Made by a program: the position numbers and the translations under genes
Part shown: positions 7,527 through 15,751 of the stretch, piece after piece
How positions within the stretch are numbered: position 1 is the first letter of the stretch
How the letters are laid out: each line of letters starts with the position of its first letter
NCBI GenBank assembly: GCA_902766955.1
Contig: CACXFM010000259.1
Location: 1 to 35,327, forward strand
DNA from: an uncultured Lachnospiraceae bacterium
GTDB lineage: Bacteria; Bacillota; Clostridia; Lachnospirales; Lachnospiraceae
DNA: 35,327 nucleotides
Reading direction: 5' to 3'
The notes under the pieces: generated by a model
The model's database searches: none
What the model was told of the DNA's origin: nothing
What the model saw: the letters and a program-made list of their open reading frames with translations, nothing else

Positions 7527-10500
7527 CTAATTAACTACTTTTACAGTCATCACCGTTTTAACATTTCCTGCCTTTACGGTTATCTTTGCTGTGCCGGCTT
7601 TAATTCCTTTCACAACACCCGTACTGCTTACAGATGCGATCTTGGAATTTGACGATGTATACGATATTTTCTGTACACAGGTGATCGGCTTAAGCCCCGG
7701 CTTTATCACCATTGTTTTTCCCTTTTTCAACGTGCTTGTTTTTGCAACACCGGTGATAGACGTTGCTGCTACTGCATTTTTCTGAACAACAACTTTTACC
7801 TTCGCAGTAAAGCCGCTCGCCAGATTGAAACAAACATACGCACTGCCGGCCTTAATGCCTTTAACAACTCCTTTTGAATTCACAGTAACGATTTTTGTAT
7901 TTGTCGAGTATCGTTTCTTTACATAATCTCCTTTGGCAAATCCCCAGATCTTCAGGTTTTTCGTACTCTGACCGACTTTCAGCAAAAGTGTTGTGGCATT
8001 TGTTTTATAGGTTGGTTTAAGCTTCGCAACAGTTGCTGTCTCTTTCTTTTTGCAAACGGAACATTCGTGATACTTTGCTCCCGCTTTCAAGGCTGTTGCT
8101 TCCTTCGTAATTACCCATTTTCCCCACTTATGAGCCGTATGAGCCATAAATGAAACATAGATTTTTCGATTCTTATTAATCTTTGTAAACGTGTACTGAT
8201 TAACGACTCCAATGCTCTTACCATCTATATTGACCGACTTAATCACATATCCGGCAGCAGGTTTAATCTTAAAAGCAGCATCCTTTCCGGCCGTATAGGA
8301 CAAAACTCCGGAAGGACTTATTACACCCCCTTTTGATGTACTGGCCTTCACTGTATACTCTTTCGGAACAGGTTTCTTTGCAAATTCTGCTTTTATTACA
8401 TGATCTTTTTTGATATCTTCAAAGCTATAACTGTTCACGGCTCCTACACTACTGCCATCCACCTTAACATCCTGAATAATATATCCGCTGTCGGGTGTGA
8501 TCTTGAAAACAGCAGAGTCACCAATCATATAATCCGACGTTCCGGACGGTGTAATTGTTCCCCCTTTTGTTGAGGAAGAGACAACAGAAGCATAGTTGAC
8601 AGCCTTCCCGTCAAGTGTCATTTTTGCGTCCTTAATATTCATTGAAAGAACACCGGCACTTTGACTTAGCATTACATCATTACCAGTTCCAACGCCTTTC
8701 ACAGTAATATTGTTATAATCATCATTATCATCGGATGACAGAAGCGAAATTTCATAAGACTGTCCCTCATCCGCATTCACCTGTGTTTCAACAATTTTTT
8801 CCTTATCACTTACTACCATTGATACACTTGCTGCATTTGTAACAACTTCCAGAGTATGATCAACATGCGTAAGAGAGATTTCAAAATTGTCCGTAGAGCC
8901 TTCATTGTTTTCAACGGTATATACCCGGTTTTCAGGAAGATAAATATAATAAGTACCATCCGCTTCCCAATCCAGCTCTTCGATTTTCATTATATTGTTG
9001 CTTTCTGTATAAAGCTCACCATCCTCAAGCCTTGCAATTTCATGGTCTTCCACATCAAATATGCTGATATTTCCTGAATTGACCACCATCAGATTTGCTG
9101 GATTCTGATCATTTCCGCGTTCTTCCCAACAGGAAACAAAATCGTCATAGGAAACAAAGCTGATTCGGCAGCCTCCATACTCAGATCCCCAATTCCTTTT
9201 TTTGTTAAACAGATAATGCCAGCCCGTATAGTTTCCAGCAGAACCATATAAGGTTATATATCTGTCCTCCATCGGATAATTACAGTCGTACACATGCAGC
9301 CGGCTTGTCTGTTCGTCAATCTTCTCGATTGAATAACCGACAAGTGCATGGCCTCCTCCACTTCCGTAAACTGCTAAAAGAACCGGTTTCCTCGTTTCCA
9401 TGTAGTTCTCAACAAGAGAGGCCATCTCATTAATATGGTTCATATTCCGGTAGAGTGTCTGATTGATCTTCAAAGAGAGCTGAGATACGTGCATTGATTC
9501 AATAAAGTCCCTGACCGTCATATCGTAATCAGAGCTTGTATCTCCTACTGCCAGATCTCCAACCTTAGCAGCAGCATCCCGGAAAGTTGCAGGAGTAATT
9601 CCTTCATTTCCCGTTATCATCATGGAAGCGGTACTACTCATGCCATAACAATTACCATTCCAGATTTTTCTCTTCTGAACCAGATATAATTTATCAGCCA
9701 ATGCAGTGACTCCATAAATTCGCTGAAAGTTTCTCAGAGGAATAAAATAGTCTTCCGGATACCCAAAGCCTTTATGACTGTTTGAGAAATTGTAGGAAAT
9801 TCGATCCAGAAGTTGTTCTGTAATATCAAAATGCAGTTCTTTCTCACCAAAGTAACGGCCTATTCCTTTAACAATTACAGAAGCCACCCCCGGATTAGTA
9901 TTATTCTTATATTCTAATGTGAAATCCTTATTAATCTTTAGTACTTCAAGCCACACTGAAGGATAGCCAAGTTTTATTGACACCTCGGGTTCTATTGCTT
10001 GTCCCGTGAATTGGAAACTCTCTTTTTCAAGAGTAATATCATATTCTGCAATATTCGGCTTCCACTTTTTCCAGGTTACAGATTTTCCTCCATAATTCTG
10101 AAGAGCTGACTCCGACCAGGTTTCATTATCTGCATCATAGAACGCAATAACAGAATTCATTGAAACCTGATCACCGGCAAATGCACTCTCCGAAAAAACA
10201 GGGGCATCACCCTGAAACCACACTGCAAGAGCGCATTCAGCTTCACCGGACAGAGTAACAGAAGATGACGGATATACTCTTCTAAAATTCTTCACTGAAC
10301 GAGGCACTACTACCTCTGTTTTCCTGCCAGGCACATAAAGCAGAGACTCTGCCGTTTTGTCATATAAAACACCGTCTATAGAAGAAAATACATTATTGTC
10401 ATCACTGACAACGATCTGATTGAGTGCAGTACAGCCTTTCCAGATATTTCCGGAGTCAGAAATATCTATACTTTCTACGGAAGCAGGGATCGCTATCGAC

Positions 10501-13500
10501 TCCAGAGACGTACATCCGTACAACGAATTAGATCCTATACTGAGAATTCCTTCTTCTACTACGCACTTTTTTATTCGTGACCGGTATTCACTGTACCATG
10601 GTACAATTCGGGATGCCGCTTCATTACCTGATAGATCCACATAATCGTACATACTTCCGGAACCGTAAACCCGCAGCAGGCCATCTTGATTCAGCTTCCA
10701 ATAGGCACTTTGACCGCAATTTCCTCTGGCTACAGTTCCACTATTTCCAATATCACCAAAATGAATCGTGGCATTCTTTAAAACAGGTCCATATTCTTCT
10801 TCAACAGGGCCAAGCGTACTATCATTTTCATTTTCTATCAGATTAATCCACTTTTCTTCACTTTCAGGGTACCAGATGTTTTCTATAGAAGTAGAGCCAG
10901 CAAAAACTGTATAAATTCCACTGGTTTTTCCATGGATTTTCACCGTTGAAAGAGATTTACAGGCTTTAAATGCATATGCACCGACATATGTCACATTTTC
11001 CGGAATTATCAGTTCTGAAAGACCTGTTCCTTCAAAAGCACCGCTCTTTATCGTTGTAAGTGAATCTGGAAAAGTAATACTTGTAAGCTTTGAACACCCC
11101 AAAAAAGTCCTCTCTTCGATGACAGAAAGACTTTCTGGCAGAGTCACTTCAGATAATGCAGGGCAATTCATGAATACTTCTTTTCTTAAACATGCCACAC
11201 CGTCCGGAACAACAATCTCTTCTATACCGGACCTATGAAATGCTCTGTAATCTATTTCGTTAATACTATCCGGAAGGCTGATATGTGTTATATACCCGCA
11301 TCCGAAAAACCCAGATTTACTGATTCTTGTTACTGTTCCAGGAAGGGACAAATCACCTGATTTACCTGCCGGACACGATACAAGCGTTGTCATATCTTTA
11401 CTGTAGAGAATTCCGTCCCTTGCTGCATACGATTTATTGCCAGCAGATACTAAAAATTCAGAAAATTGACAGTCAACTGCTCCCCCGAAGGTGCCCTTTG
11501 GTGACGCACACCCATAGATTGCCCCTGCAGCAATATCTTGAACATTTTCAGGAATATAGAAAGAATCAATATACTGACATTGGGCAAATGCGTTTTCATG
11601 AATTGACAGAAGAGAGGAAGGTAGCGTTACTTTTAGCATTCCAACATTCTCAAATGCCGCAGCACCTACGGATGTAATACCTTCCTCGATCACTATTTCC
11701 TTGATTTGATTCGTACCAGTTTTTCCATAGGAATACCACGGAGTCTGGCTTACAGACGAGTAATCGTCCATTTCTCCCGTTCCGAAAACTGTAAGGATTC
11801 CACTATCAGTTAATGTCCAATTTGCGCTCTCCCCACAGTCTCCAGATGCAATATATACATCCTCAACCTTAACCCAAGAAATATTCGTTCCGCCAAATGT
11901 TTTGCCTGCAACAGTCTCCCACGTAGAATCTGAACCTTTATAGTAAATACTAATAGACTCAGAATCGCTTTTTCCAGAAAATGCATTCTCAGCAAATGAC
12001 GGAGCTTTTCCGGCAAACCAAAGATTTATTCCATAATATAATCGCCCGATAGAAGTGACCGTTGCCGGCACTATTGCCTTATCAAAAGCAGCAGGAATAT
12101 ATAAAAGAGCCGTCTTAGATTTGTCATAGAGAATCCCGCCAACCGTTGTATAAGTAGAGTTTTCACTGTTCACTGTGATCTGTTTTAAGGCGTCACAACC
12201 AAACCAGGCGAGCTTTTCAGCGGAAAGGTCCAGGCTTGAAACAGAGGACGAAATTGATATTGTTTCCAGAGAGGTACAACAATCGAAAGCATTATTTCCA
12301 ATACTCGTAACACCTTCTTCAATAGCAACGTCTTTTATTTTAGATCGATACGCTTCCAGCCACGGAGCTATCTTACTATTTGGTTCCGTAGCATTGGCCC
12401 TGGCATAGTCATACATACTGCCAGTTCCGGATATGCACAGTAGCCCGTCCAGAGTAACTCTCCAACTGACATTATCTCCACAATATCCTTTAACTAGTGA
12501 GCCTGAACTGCCTTGTGTATCAAAGTAAATACGTATCGTCTGAGGGATGCAGCCATTGGGGTCAGTAACCAGTTCTTCCCACTGTTCATACGTCCCTCTG
12601 AAATTGATGCTCTTTAGATCAGTACAGTTTTCAAACGTCTGATATGAAGAAAAACGCAGCCCTGAAGGATTCGCAGAAAAAGTAATGCTCTCCAACGATG
12701 CACAATCGCGGAATACATTTCCCTCAATATCCTTAAGGTTCTGCGATATAATCACTTCAGACAGATTCTCGCAATATGCAAAGCACATTGACTCGAGACA
12801 GCCGATAGGGCCATCGATTCTAACCTTTGTAAGCGAATGGCAGCCGGAAAAAGCACATCCCCCAAGATATGTCACTGTTTCAGGGATCGTGATTTCGCTT
12901 ATATTTGTTTCGACAAAAGCAAAAGCACCAATCTCAGTTATGTAGTCAGAAAAAATAACATTTCTGAGATAAGCACATCCATGGAAAGCATAGTCTTCCA
13001 CCCTTACAACAGATTCAGGAAATGTAAAAATATCAATATCTTCTTTTCCTGAAGGACATAACACCAGTGTATTTAATTCCTTGTTATATAGAATTCCATC
13101 TATACTGGTAAAATACTCATTTTCATCAGACACAGAAATATTTGCAAAATGATTCCCCCTGGAGGTATTTAGCCAGTAACTGCTATTAGCAAAAGCACCG
13201 GGAGCAATCTCTCTTACATTCCGGGGAATAAAAACCGACTCCAGTTCCTCACATTCACTAAAAGCCTTTTCATGAATTGACAATAAAGAAGAAGGGAGCG
13301 TCACTTTCTTCATTCCCAAATCATAAAATGCATGCTTTCCAATGGAAGTGATCCCCTCTTCTATTCTGATTTCCTGAATTATAGCTGAATTAATTCGTCC
13401 ATATTTACCCCAGGGCAAATCATTTGTTGATGCAGGATAATCATACATGTCACCAGAACCGGAAATAGTGAGTATTCCGTCCTCTGTCAAAGACCAGTTT

Positions 13501-14033
13501 GCATTCTCTCCACATGAACCTGATGCCAACAACGCACTATCTGCCGCCATCTCTGCAGATTCCGTCGCCGACATTACTTCTTCTTCAACTTGAATTTCCA
13601 ACCCACTTTCAGAAGGTTCATACACCGATACTGAATCATCATCGGCAATGTTTTCTCTATCAAGTTCAGCATCTGTATATTCTTCGTCCGGATAAGAATA
13701 TACTGCCCCATCATCAACAGCTAATTCATCGTTAAAACCATCATCTGTATACTCATCTTCTTCATCCTGACCCGTATACCCATCATATAAATCATCGGAC
13801 TGGTATTCCTCATCAAGCTGATATTCTTCATACGATGTATCGTCTGCCGACTGTTCCAGGTCATAATCTTCAGTATCATTTATTCCCGTATAATCGTCTT
13901 CCCATTCTTCATTCTCTGAAAAAACGTAATACTCTGCATTATCTTCCCACTCATCCGCGAATGTCAGTATTGATGAAAAATGAGTCATGCATAATGCTAC
14001 AACTAAAAGAAAGGCTATTCCTGATCTCTTCAT
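7527..14033 (-). CDS. Giant secreted LRR_5 protein with putative C39/papain-like peptidase module
   Basis: This encodes 2168 aa from the ATG at 14033. That start is chosen because AAAAGG lies six bases before it; an in-frame GTG at 14060 and ATG at 14051 lack a site. After the signal peptide (1-27) comes an acidic segment (to about 170). Then four cap-plus-LRR_5 modules begin at Cys174, Cys518, Cys733 and Cys1106, in an A-B-A'-B' pattern. A beta domain opening NIAEYDITLEKESF (about 1340-1410) precedes the peptidase-like module: NGNCYGMSS (Cys1462), GGGHALVGYS (His1562) and HVYDCNYP (Asp1583). After that come a segment with ISIFDVEDH, two InlB-B-like repeats (TKGGTITPSG, SKGGVISPSG), HKWGKWVITKEAT with one Cys pair, and Big-type domains. 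There is no recognisable wall anchor. It is the first gene of the operon. BspA-like LRR proteins are known adhesins; cleavage activity is inferred. Confidence 0.9.
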   Translation of the reverse strand: MKRSGIAFLLVVALCMTHFSSILTFADEWEDNAEYYVFSENEEWEDDYTGINDTEDYDLEQSADDTSYEEYQLDEEYQSDDLYDGYTGQDEEDEYTDDGFNDELAVDDGAVYSYPDEEYTDAELDRENIADDDSVSVYEPSESGLEIQVEEEVMSATESAEMAADSALLASGSCGENANWSLTEDGILTISGSGDMYDYPASTNDLPWGKYGRINSAIIQEIRIEEGITSIGKHAFYDLGMKKVTLPSSLLSIHEKAFSECEELESVFIPRNVREIAPGAFANSSYWLNTSRGNHFANISVSDENEYFTSIDGILYNKELNTLVLCPSGKEDIDIFTFPESVVRVEDYAFHGCAYLRNVIFSDYITEIGAFAFVETNISEITIPETVTYLGGCAFSGCHSLTKVRIDGPIGCLESMCFAYCENLSEVIISQNLKDIEGNVFRDCASLESITFSANPSGLRFSSYQTFENCTDLKSINFRGTYEQWEELVTDPNGCIPQTIRIYFDTQGSSGSLVKGYCGDNVSWRVTLDGLLCISGTGSMYDYARANATEPNSKIAPWLEAYRSKIKDVAIEEGVTSIGNNAFDCCTSLETISISSSVSSLDLSAEKLAWFGCDALKQITVNSENSTYTTVGGILYDKSKTALLYIPAAFDKAIVPATVTSIGRLYYGINLWFAGKAPSFAENAFSGKSDSESISIYYKGSDSTWETVAGKTFGGTNISWVKVEDVYIASGDCGESANWTLTDSGILTVFGTGEMDDYSSVSQTPWYSYGKTGTNQIKEIVIEEGITSVGAAAFENVGMLKVTLPSSLLSIHENAFAQCQYIDSFYIPENVQDIAAGAIYGCASPKGTFGGAVDCQFSEFLVSAGNKSYAARDGILYSKDMTTLVSCPAGKSGDLSLPGTVTRISKSGFFGCGYITHISLPDSINEIDYRAFHRSGIEEIVVPDGVACLRKEVFMNCPALSEVTLPESLSVIEERTFLGCSKLTSITFPDSLTTIKSGAFEGTGLSELIIPENVTYVGAYAFKACKSLSTVKIHGKTSGIYTVFAGSTSIENIWYPESEEKWINLIENENDSTLGPVEEEYGPVLKNATIHFGDIGNSGTVARGNCGQSAYWKLNQDGLLRVYGSGSMYDYVDLSGNEAASRIVPWYSEYRSRIKKCVVEEGILSIGSNSLYGCTSLESIAIPASVESIDISDSGNIWKGCTALNQIVVSDDNNVFSSIDGVLYDKTAESLLYVPGRKTEVVVPRSVKNFRRVYPSSSVTLSGEAECALAVWFQGDAPVFSESAFAGDQVSMNSVIAFYDADNETWSESALQNYGGKSVTWKKWKPNIAEYDITLEKESFQFTGQAIEPEVSIKLGYPSVWLEVLKINKDFTLEYKNNTNPGVASVIVKGIGRYFGEKELHFDITEQLLDRISYNFSNSHKGFGYPEDYFIPLRNFQRIYGVTALADKLYLVQKRKIWNGNCYGMSSTASMMITGNEGITPATFRDAAAKVGDLAVGDTSSDYDMTVRDFIESMHVSQLSLKINQTLYRNMNHINEMASLVENYMETRKPVLLAVYGSGGGHALVGYSIEKIDEQTSRLHVYDCNYPMEDRYITLYGSAGNYTGWHYLFNKKRNWGSEYGGCRISFVSYDDFVSCWEERGNDQNPANLMVVNSGNISIFDVEDHEIARLEDGELYTESNNIMKIEELDWEADGTYYIYLPENRVYTVENNEGSTDNFEISLTHVDHTLEVVTNAASVSMVVSDKEKIVETQVNADEGQSYEISLLSSDDNDDYNNITVKGVGTGNDVMLSQSAGVLSMNIKDAKMTLDGKAVNYASVVSSSTKGGTITPSGTSDYMIGDSAVFKITPDSGYIIQDVKVDGSSVGAVNSYSFEDIKKDHVIKAEFAKKPVPKEYTVKASTSKGGVISPSGVLSYTAGKDAAFKIKPAAGYVIKSVNIDGKSIGVVNQYTFTKINKNRKIYVSFMAHTAHKWGKWVITKEATALKAGAKYHECSVCKKKETATVAKLKPTYKTNATTLLLKVGQSTKNLKIWGFAKGDYVKKRYSTNTKIVTVNSKGVVKGIKAGSAYVCFNLASGFTAKVKVVVQKNAVAATSITGVAKTSTLKKGKTMVIKPGLKPITCVQKISYTSSNSKIASVSSTGVVKGIKAGTAKITVKAGNVKTVMTVKVVN

Positions 14034-14155
14034 AATTATCCTTTTCCACATTTTGCTCACTATGTAAAAACACTTCTATTCATTACAAATACGGCAAGTG
14101 ATAGTATTAGCACCTATCTCCATTCCCATTCGAAACAGTTGCTTTGCCTGTTTCA

Positions 14156-14977
14156 TTAATAGAATTGCCTTTTATTCGAATCATTTATCCATCCGGTCCT
14201 GCCTTTTGAATTCACCAGCTGAACGCGCAAAACATGTCGGTTACCTCTTCTCTTCCAGAGATAAATCTGCTTTATCTCATAGTCCTGATAGCTGATCAGC
14301 CTAACGCCTTTTTTATTATAGGCCGTGGGAGTATTTGACGTCGTATAATACAGATCCGCATCTGCTGTTATGAATACCAGCGGTGCGCTTTTTGTCGGTT
14401 TTAAATATCTGGATCCGAGAACAAATCTGTGTTTCTTTGTATCTAATTTGTAGATTTGTCTGAAGGGTACATATGTATAGCAATCGCTCATTGTCAAAAA
14501 CTGCTTTTGCCGATAAGGATGAGTTTCAACCGCAAGAATATTGTTTGCCGCATATTTAATCAGATTGCAGGTGAATGCTGATTCGGGAAGTGCCTGGACT
14601 TTCTTAAGTGTGTTTCCTTTAAACATATAGACATCGATGTCAGATCCCCCAAAGTAAGAATAGTTAACCATAAGAAATTCGTTGCTTTTTGAGTATCTGT
14701 AGTAATATAGATTCGCACTGCGCACAGTTTCGGCAGTACTCCTTCTGCCATTCAGATATATGATGGCTTTGCCTCTCGGGTTGCTGAATGAATATTTAAA
14801 AGAGTCCTTCTTCCCGTCGCGATTAAAATCATATGTCTTATATATTTTATTAGGCTCCAACTTTTTTAAGGTGGTTGCGGCATATGCTGATCGCGGAATG
14901 AAGACCGCACAGAAAACTGCAGCAAACAGAATCACCGCTTTTATAAAGAACAACTCCGACTTCTTGTTTTTAACCAT
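14156..14977 (-). CDS. Secreted protein with DxDxDG-like motif (paralogue of 938-1777)
   Basis: This is a 273-aa protein. A signal peptide (AVILFAAVFCAVFIPRSAYA) is followed by LEPNKIYKTYDFNRDGKKDSFKY, a likely metal-binding loop. The rest is Tyr-, Lys- and Arg-rich with a predicted beta character and ends with SKGRTGWINDSNKRQF. Motif order and length match the product of 938-1777. The start at 14977 has AGGAGGGG five bases upstream. The gene is divergent from the XRE regulator gene at 15292 and carries the TTCTACAGA element upstream. It lies just before the giant-protein operon (gap of 122 bases to the ATG at 14033). I saw no terminator between, so some read-through into the operon is possible. 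Function is unknown. Confidence 0.85.
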   Translation of the reverse strand: MVKNKKSELFFIKAVILFAAVFCAVFIPRSAYAATTLKKLEPNKIYKTYDFNRDGKKDSFKYSFSNPRGKAIIYLNGRRSTAETVRSANLYYYRYSKSNEFLMVNYSYFGGSDIDVYMFKGNTLKKVQALPESAFTCNLIKYAANNILAVETHPYRQKQFLTMSDCYTYVPFRQIYKLDTKKHRFVLGSRYLKPTKSAPLVFITADADLYYTTSNTPTAYNKKGVRLISYQDYEIKQIYLWKRRGNRHVLRVQLVNSKGRTGWINDSNKRQFY

Positions 14978-15088
14978 ATTTCCCCTCCTTTATGGCATTG
15001 AAATTGATACCGACCGTGAATCCCAACCGACTGTATCAGAAGTTCTTCTCTCCGATATCTTTCCAGGTCTCCCTCATGACCTGTATAA

Positions 15089-15121
15089 AAAATAGCATTC
15101 TGAAATGAGATTTCTGTAGAA
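15089..15121 (-). promoter_or_regulatory. TTCTACAGA-type putative promoter, copy 3
   Basis: On the minus strand TTCTACAGA (15113-15121) is followed after 18 bases by TATTTT (15089-15094), with the ATG at 14977 further on. The core lies inside an imperfect palindrome (15095-15124). Spacing to the -10-like hexamer matches the copies upstream of the genes starting at 798 and 1777. Confidence 0.4.
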
Positions 15122-15213
15122 TGCACTTTACATCCGGACACATCACAGAGCACCATATCCTTCTGCACTCATTCGAAATCCTATTTTTTGCATAGGTGTA
15201 CAACCATATAGTA

Positions 15214-15227
15214 GCATATTTATATGC
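15214..15227. promoter_or_regulatory. GCATAT-TT-ATATGC dyad, candidate XRE operator
   Basis: This is a perfect 6-2-6 palindrome in the divergent intergenic region, 65 bases before the XRE gene start. Small XRE-type repressors commonly autoregulate through such short palindromes next to their own gene. The assignment is by position only. Confidence 0.35.
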
Positions 15228-15291
15228 ACAATGCCACCGTCTGGTATTATTCCCTTGAAGTTATTGTTTATTTTTCACAGGCAGGTTTTCA

Positions 15292-15516
15292 ATGTATCTC
15301 AGGCGGTTAGAAGATCTCAGGACCGACCACGACCTGACCCAGCAGCAGGTCGCGGACTTACTGGGCATCCAGCGCGAAGTTTACCGGCGCTACGAGAAAG
15401 GCACGAGGGATCTGCCCCTGTGGGCTCTGATCCGCCTTTCCGAATATTATCGCTGTTCCTCTGACTATATTCTGGAAATCACAGACAGTCATGACAGTTC
15501 TCCTGCTGGTCTTTAA
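15292..15516 (+). CDS. Small XRE-family helix-turn-helix regulator
   Basis: This encodes 74 aa, almost entirely one HTH_3/XRE DNA-binding domain. The sequence LTQQQVADLLGIQREVYRRY gives helices 2 and 3, followed by EKGTRDLPLWALIRLSEYY, the usual XRE continuation. There is no effector or dimerisation domain beyond it. The ATG at 15292 has a modest AGG six bases upstream. It stands alone on the plus strand, divergent from the secreted-protein gene at 14977, and is followed by a strong terminator. It may be the local regulator of the TTCTACAGA-linked genes or only of itself; the sequence does not decide. Confidence 0.9.
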   Translation: MYLRRLEDLRTDHDLTQQQVADLLGIQREVYRRYEKGTRDLPLWALIRLSEYYRCSSDYILEITDSHDSSPAGL

Positions 15517-15680
15517 AAAGCTAGTCTTCGACTTGTTATACTCACTTCCTGTTTCAAATCTATATTCACACCTTTGTTGCCTGCGTGTGGCATCTTACAT
15601 ATTTTACGTAAAGATACCTTTTTAATATGAAGCCGTTCACACAGGCAAGCTCTGGCTGGCTTATTTTTGCTGTAAAAAAA

Positions 15681-15720
15681 CCGCCGCCCGGCTCTTTTTA
15701 TGATCCGGGCGGCGGCCTTT
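15681..15720. terminator. Bidirectional rho-independent terminator
   Basis: CCGCCGCCCGG (15681-15691) pairs with CCGGGCGGCGG (15705-15715), a perfect 11-bp GC stem. It has seven A bases before it and CCTTTTCTTCT after it. It can terminate the XRE transcript rightward and the long leftward operon ending with the fucO-like gene. Confidence 0.9.
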
Positions 15721-15751
15721 TCTTCTATATTTATTTCATGATTTATGTTTC

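Larger units (their letters stand above)
14978..15291. promoter_or_regulatory. Divergent intergenic region (314 bases) between a secreted-protein gene and an XRE regulator gene
   Basis: There is no coding potential that I trust here. It holds the third TTCTACAGA element (15089-15121), an imperfect inverted repeat from GCATTCT (15095) to AGAATGC (15124) around it, and a perfect GCATAT/ATATGC dyad (15214-15227). A leader of about 100 bases precedes the leftward gene and includes a small AGGTC/GACCT stem (15065-15082). A short minus-strand ORF here (14941-15168) has no ribosome site and overlaps the real gene start, so it is not called. Confidence 0.6.

Noticed and set aside
14941..15168. Short minus-strand ORF sharing HSTE with one at 665-898
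   Set aside because: The shared residues come from the common TTCTACAGA promoter element, not from a protein; neither ORF has a ribosome site and both overlap real gene starts.
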